Positions 60,792 to 64,000 of a DNA stretch of 64,000 nucleotides are shown here, one piece after another. The position numbers were made by a program, and so were the translations under genes. Position 1 is the first letter of the stretch. Each line of letters starts with the position of its first letter. A model generated the notes under the pieces. That model ran no database searches. It saw only the letters and a program-made list of their open reading frames with translations, and was not told the DNA's origin. The DNA comes from Pseudomonas fluorescens. GTDB taxonomy: Bacteria; Pseudomonadota; Gammaproteobacteria; Pseudomonadales; Pseudomonadaceae. The stretch spans positions 744,001 through 808,000 of the forward strand of contig NZ_MOBX01000003.1 in NCBI RefSeq assembly GCF_003732425.1, written 5' to 3'.

Positions 60792-62433
60792 AGACGCGTT
60801 CCTTGAAGAGGTCGATGCCAATACGCTGGTAGGTGTCGATGAAGCGCTCGTCTTCGGTACGTTGTTCAACGTACACGTCGATCAGCTTCGAGATCACGTC
60901 CGGCATGGCTTCCTGAGCGAAGGACGGGCCGAGGATCTTGCCCAGGCTCGCATCACGGCTGGCGCTGCCGCCGAGGGAGACCTGATAGAACTCTTCGCCT
61001 TTCTTGTCCACGCCGAGGATGCCGATGTGGCCGACGTGGTGGTGACCACAGGCGTTCATGCAGCCGGAGATGTTCAGGTCCAGCTCACCAATGTCGAACA
61101 GGTAGTCGAGGTCGTCGAAACGACGCTGGATCGATTCGGCAATCGGGATCGACTTGGCGTTGGCCAGCGAGCAGAAATCACCGCCAGGGCAGCAGATGAT
61201 GTCGGTCAACAGACCGATGTTCGGCGTGGCGAAACCGCCTTCACGCAGTTCACCCCACAGGGCGAACAACTGGCTTTGCTCGACGTCGGCAAGAATGATG
61301 TTCTGTTCGTGCGAGGTACGCAGTTGACCGAAGCTGTAGCGGTCGGCCAGATCGGCGACGGCGTCGAGCTGCTTGTCAGTGATATCGCCCGGGGCAACGC
61401 CGGTCGGTTTCAGCGACAGGGTCACGGCCACATAGCCCGGCTTCTTGTGCGCCAGGGTGTTGCGGGTGCGCCAGCGGGCGAAACCTGGATGCTCTTTGTC
61501 CAGTTCGGCCAGTTGCGCGGTCTGGTTGTCCAGCGCCTTGTAGTCCGGATCGACGAAGTGCTTGGCCACGCGCTGCAGTTCAGCTTCGGTCAATGTGGTC
61601 TGGCCACCGCGCAGGTGTTCCATTTCCGCATCGACTTTCTGCGCGAACACTTCCGGCGTGAGCGCTTTGACGAGGATCTTGATCCGCGCCTTGTATTTGT
61701 TGTCGCGACGGCCGTAGCGGTTGTAGACCCGCAGGATGGCGTCGAGGTAGCTCAACAGGTCCTGCCACGGCAGGAACTCGTTGATGAACGCGCCGACTAC
61801 CGGGGTACGACCGAGGCCACCACCGACCAGCACACGGAAACCCAATTCGCCCGCGGCGTTGTGCACCGGCTCAAGGCCGATGTCATGGACTTCAATGGCG
61901 GCACGGTCAGCGGTCGAACCGTTGACGGCGATCTTGAACTTACGTGGCAGGTAGGCGAATTCCGGGTGGAACGTGGTCCACTGACGGACGATCTCGCACC
62001 ATGGGCGCGGGTCGATCACTTCGTCGGCAGCGACACCGGCGAACTGGTCGGTGGTGACGTTGCGCAGGCAGTTGCCGCTGGTCTGGATCGCGTGCATCTG
62101 CACGGTGGCCAGTTCAGCCAGAATGTCCGGGATGTCTTCCACCGCCGGCCAGTTGAACTGCACGTTCTGCCGCGTACTGATGTGGGCATAGCCCTTGTCG
62201 TAGTCGCGGGCAATCTTGGCCATCATGCGCATCTGACGCGAAGTCAGTTGGCCGTAAGGCACCGCCACACGCAACATCGGCGCGAAACGCTGGATGTACA
62301 GGCCATTTTGCAGGCGCAGGGGGCGGAATTCTTCTTCGCTCAGCTCACCTGCCAGATAGCGTCGGGTCTGATCACGGAACTGCTTGACGCGGTCCTCGAT
62401 GATCCGCTGATCGTACTCGTCGTATACGTACAT
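60775..62433 (-). CDS. cysI: Sulfite reductase hemoprotein CysI
   Basis: A 552-residue siroheme/[4Fe-4S] enzyme reducing sulfite to sulfide in cysteine synthesis. Two nitrite/sulfite reductase ferredoxin-like half-domains and two core domains are visible; the cluster and siroheme ligands are C-x5-C in CCPGGDFCSLAN and C-x3-C in GCMNACGHH. The STRQNVQFNW motif near residue 85 binds siroheme and sulfite. The start at 62433 (MYVYDEYDQRII) follows AGGA by 7 bases; the open frame continues upstream without homology. It forms an operon with DUF934. Confidence 0.93.
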   Translation of the reverse strand: MYVYDEYDQRIIEDRVKQFRDQTRRYLAGELSEEEFRPLRLQNGLYIQRFAPMLRVAVPYGQLTSRQMRMMAKIARDYDKGYAHISTRQNVQFNWPAVEDIPDILAELATVQMHAIQTSGNCLRNVTTDQFAGVAADEVIDPRPWCEIVRQWTTFHPEFAYLPRKFKIAVNGSTADRAAIEVHDIGLEPVHNAAGELGFRVLVGGGLGRTPVVGAFINEFLPWQDLLSYLDAILRVYNRYGRRDNKYKARIKILVKALTPEVFAQKVDAEMEHLRGGQTTLTEAELQRVAKHFVDPDYKALDNQTAQLAELDKEHPGFARWRTRNTLAHKKPGYVAVTLSLKPTGVAPGDITDKQLDAVADLADRYSFGQLRTSHEQNIILADVEQSQLFALWGELREGGFATPNIGLLTDIICCPGGDFCSLANAKSIPIAESIQRRFDDLDYLFDIGELDLNISGCMNACGHHHVGHIGILGVDKKGEEFYQVSLGGSASRDASLGKILGPSFAQEAMPDVISKLIDVYVEQRTEDERFIDTYQRIGIDLFKERVYAANH

Positions 62434-62726
62434 ATAAGTCCTGTTCTCAGGCTTGGGCCATTCGGAGTAGCACTGCGTTTTCGCTTGCTGGAGTCCGATT
62501 GTGCCTCTGCAATTCTGCGCGCACGGCCGCGCACTCCCTAACGGAGCCGGGGCAATATACCCGTTTGGAGTTATGCGCAAAAGTGATGTTTGAGTATATG
62601 TAAAGAACCAAATCGCCTAACGAGAATGGCTGGCAACTAACCCACATTTGTCGTGCGGACAATCATCGTCTTAACTGTGGTCGAGTCTTTCTGCAATCAC
62701 CGATAAAACCGACAAGAGGCGATGCA

Positions 62727-62840
62727 ATGAGCAATCCGACCAAGGCAAGAAAAAGCGACAGCAGTGTCGATGCGTGGGCCATTTTGTTCCTGATCATTCT
62801 CGTAGTAGGGACGGCGGTATTCTGGGTCAGCCATCAGTAA
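62727..62840 (+). CDS. 37-residue single-pass membrane protein
   Basis: A short gene with AGAGG 7 bases before its ATG. The product MSNPTKARKSDSSVDAW is followed by a hydrophobic helix AILFLIILVVGTAVFWV and ends SHQ. The positive N-terminus suggests N-in orientation with an almost nonexistent periplasmic tail. It could be a stress-type membrane microprotein. No family is recognised, but codon usage and ribosome site make it credible. Confidence 0.6.
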   Translation: MSNPTKARKSDSSVDAWAILFLIILVVGTAVFWVSHQ

Positions 62841-62860
62841 ACGACCCATCCGGGCCCGCT

Positions 62861-62877
62861 TCCGACAGATTGTCGGA
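62861..62877. terminator. Hairpin after the 37-residue gene
   Basis: TCCGACA-gat-TGTCGGA, a 7-base stem 21 bases after the stop codon. No T-run follows on the plus strand (caaaaaacggg), so termination is doubtful. Confidence 0.3.
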
Positions 62878-62958
62878 CAAAAAACGGGATCAGGCGTCAA
62901 TAGCCGGTAAATCGAAGGCTATAATGCTCGGCCATTTTTCCTTGGGCCCGGATGCTTC

Positions 62959-64000
62959 ATGTTCAAGTTTTTCCATATCAGTCTTCTATTGTTCGGCGCG
63001 CTGGTCCAGACCGGCGCGCGGGCAGAGTCTGTGCTGTTTTTAAATCCGGGCTTGACGCAGGAGACGTTCTGGGTCAGCTATTCGCAATTCATGCAGGCGG
63101 CCGCTCATGATCTGGGGATCGATCTGCAGATTCTCTACTCCCAACGCCAGCCCGAACTGACCCTGGCTCAGGCGCGCGTCGCGTTGCAGGGGCCGAATCG
63201 TCCCAAATACCTGGTGTTCGTCAACGAACAATACGTCGCCCCGCAAATCTTGCGTCTGGCCGAGAACAGTGGCGTGAAGCTGTTTATGGTCAACGTGGCG
63301 CTGACACCGGACCAGCAAGCGCTGGTCGGCGAGCGGAGCGACCGCATCGGCAGCCTGGTGCCGAATGACGAGGAGGGCGGTTACCTGATGATGAAGGAGC
63401 TGATTCGCCTGCAACCGTCGACGCCCGCTGCCGAGCCGATTGAAGTGTTGGCGTTCTCCGGGCTGAAGCTCACCCCATCGGCACAGTTGCGCGAGCGCGG
63501 CATGCAGCGGGCGCTGGCCGAACACCCACAGATCCGTCTGCGGCAATTGGTCTACAGCGGCTGGAGCCAAGAGCGCGCCTATGAGCAGGCCAAACAGCTG
63601 TTCGCCCGTTACCCTAAGGTGTCGCTGGTGTGGTCGGCCAATGATGAAATGGCTTTCGGCGCAATGCGCGCGTACGCCGAGACCGGCAAAGTCCCCGGCA
63701 AAGATGCCTTGTTCAGTGCGGTCAATACCTCACCGGCAGCCTTGCAGGCCTTGATTGACGGGCGCTTGAGCGCGTTGGTTGGGGGGCACTTCACCTTGGG
63801 CGGCTGGGCGTTGGTCGAGTTGCATGATTACGAACAGGGCGTTGAGTTGAATCACTACGGGGGCCGCGACCGGCAGATTCCCTTGTTGCAATTGATCGAC
63901 AAACCGCAAGCCCGGCAACTGCTGGCCATGGGCACGTCGGCGAACTACGGCGTGAATTTTCGCAAGCTCTCGGCCAAGGGGCAACCGAGCTCGTATCGCT
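62959..64000 (+). CDS. Periplasmic sugar-type ABC binding protein, 3'-truncated by window edge
   Basis: At least 347 residues, open to the window end. The signal peptide is residues 1-22 (ending ARA); the mature part SVLFLNPGLTQETFWVSYSQFMQAAAHDLG has the Peripla_BP_4 fold of ribose/autoinducer-2 binding proteins, with KYLVFVNEQY, KLFMVNVAL, VWSANDEMAFGAMRAYAETG and ALIDGRLSALVGGHF. In fluorescent pseudomonads such proteins are often coupled to signalling genes instead of a full transporter; what follows lies outside the window. ATG at 62959 begins the signal peptide. Confidence 0.83.
   Translation, partial: MFKFFHISLLLFGALVQTGARAESVLFLNPGLTQETFWVSYSQFMQAAAHDLGIDLQILYSQRQPELTLAQARVALQGPNRPKYLVFVNEQYVAPQILRLAENSGVKLFMVNVALTPDQQALVGERSDRIGSLVPNDEEGGYLMMKELIRLQPSTPAAEPIEVLAFSGLKLTPSAQLRERGMQRALAEHPQIRLRQLVYSGWSQERAYEQAKQLFARYPKVSLVWSANDEMAFGAMRAYAETGKVPGKDALFSAVNTSPAALQALIDGRLSALVGGHFTLGGWALVELHDYEQGVELNHYGGRDRQIPLLQLIDKPQARQLLAMGTSANYGVNFRKLSAKGQPSSYR

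Noticed and set aside
60649..62541. 630-codon plus-strand frame opposite cysI
   Set aside because: Antisense to sulfite reductase with intact siroheme motifs; Val/Asp/Arg-rich shadow.

Overview
The window is chromosomal DNA from a fluorescent pseudomonad, most likely of the Pseudomonas fluorescens group. Supporting this are high GC with strong third-position GC bias, many extragenic palindromes of the 'gcgagcaggctcgctcccac' and 'gtaggagtgagcctgctcgcgata' types, and typical Pseudomonas gene sets: Hxc-type secretion genes next to a giant PdtA-like exoprotein, the lexA2-imuA-imuB-dnaE2 cassette, and a cysI/DUF934 pair. No rRNA, tRNA, CRISPR array, prophage or insertion sequence was recognised.

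Layout. 1-16.7 kb: end of a type II secretion cluster (hxcR, hxcS), a secreted DING/PstS-like phosphate-binding protein, and a 4166-codon two-partner-secretion exoprotein (pdtA-like). 16.7-17.2 kb: a ParE/antitoxin pair whose toxin lacks an ordinary start codon. 17.4-21.6 kb: an outer-membrane protein with a divergent AraC regulator, a DyP peroxidase and a Gfo/Idh/MocA oxidoreductase. 21.9-29.6 kb: an eight-gene unit made of a GntR/UTRA regulator, an AprA-like flavoprotein, an AprB-like ferredoxin, a NitT/TauT-type ABC importer whose binding protein carries an apparent NosL-like C-terminal domain, a HEAT-repeat protein and a DUF971 protein. 29.7-35.3 kb: EptA, a TorF-type putative porin, a periplasmic amidohydrolase and its divergent LysR regulator. 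35.4-41.1 kb: SOS mutagenesis cassette with a LexA2-type operator over the lexA2 start. 41.3-43.1 kb: three lipoprotein genes (CsgG-like, DUF4810, DUF799). 43.6-49.4 kb: GntR/FCD regulator, hybrid sensor kinase, UvrA2-like ATPase. 49.5-51.0 kb: four small proteins, two of them acidic and probably disordered. 51.2-56.3 kb: SMP-30-like protein, desaturase-SRPBCC fusion, LysR regulator, HypX-like protein. 56.8-57.8 kb: Xre/RES toxin-antitoxin pair. 57.9-64 kb: SCP2 protein, histidine phosphatase, SohB, DUF934/CysI, a 37-residue membrane protein and a truncated sugar-type binding protein.

How they fit. The left end reads as a phosphate-starvation secretion module. The 21.9-29.6 kb unit is the best candidate for an undescribed system: it looks like uptake of a small, probably sulfur- or nitrogen-containing anion or organic acid, coupled to a soluble flavin/Fe-S oxidoreductase, with accessory proteins of unknown role. 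All functional calls come from reading the translated sequence; no database search was run.
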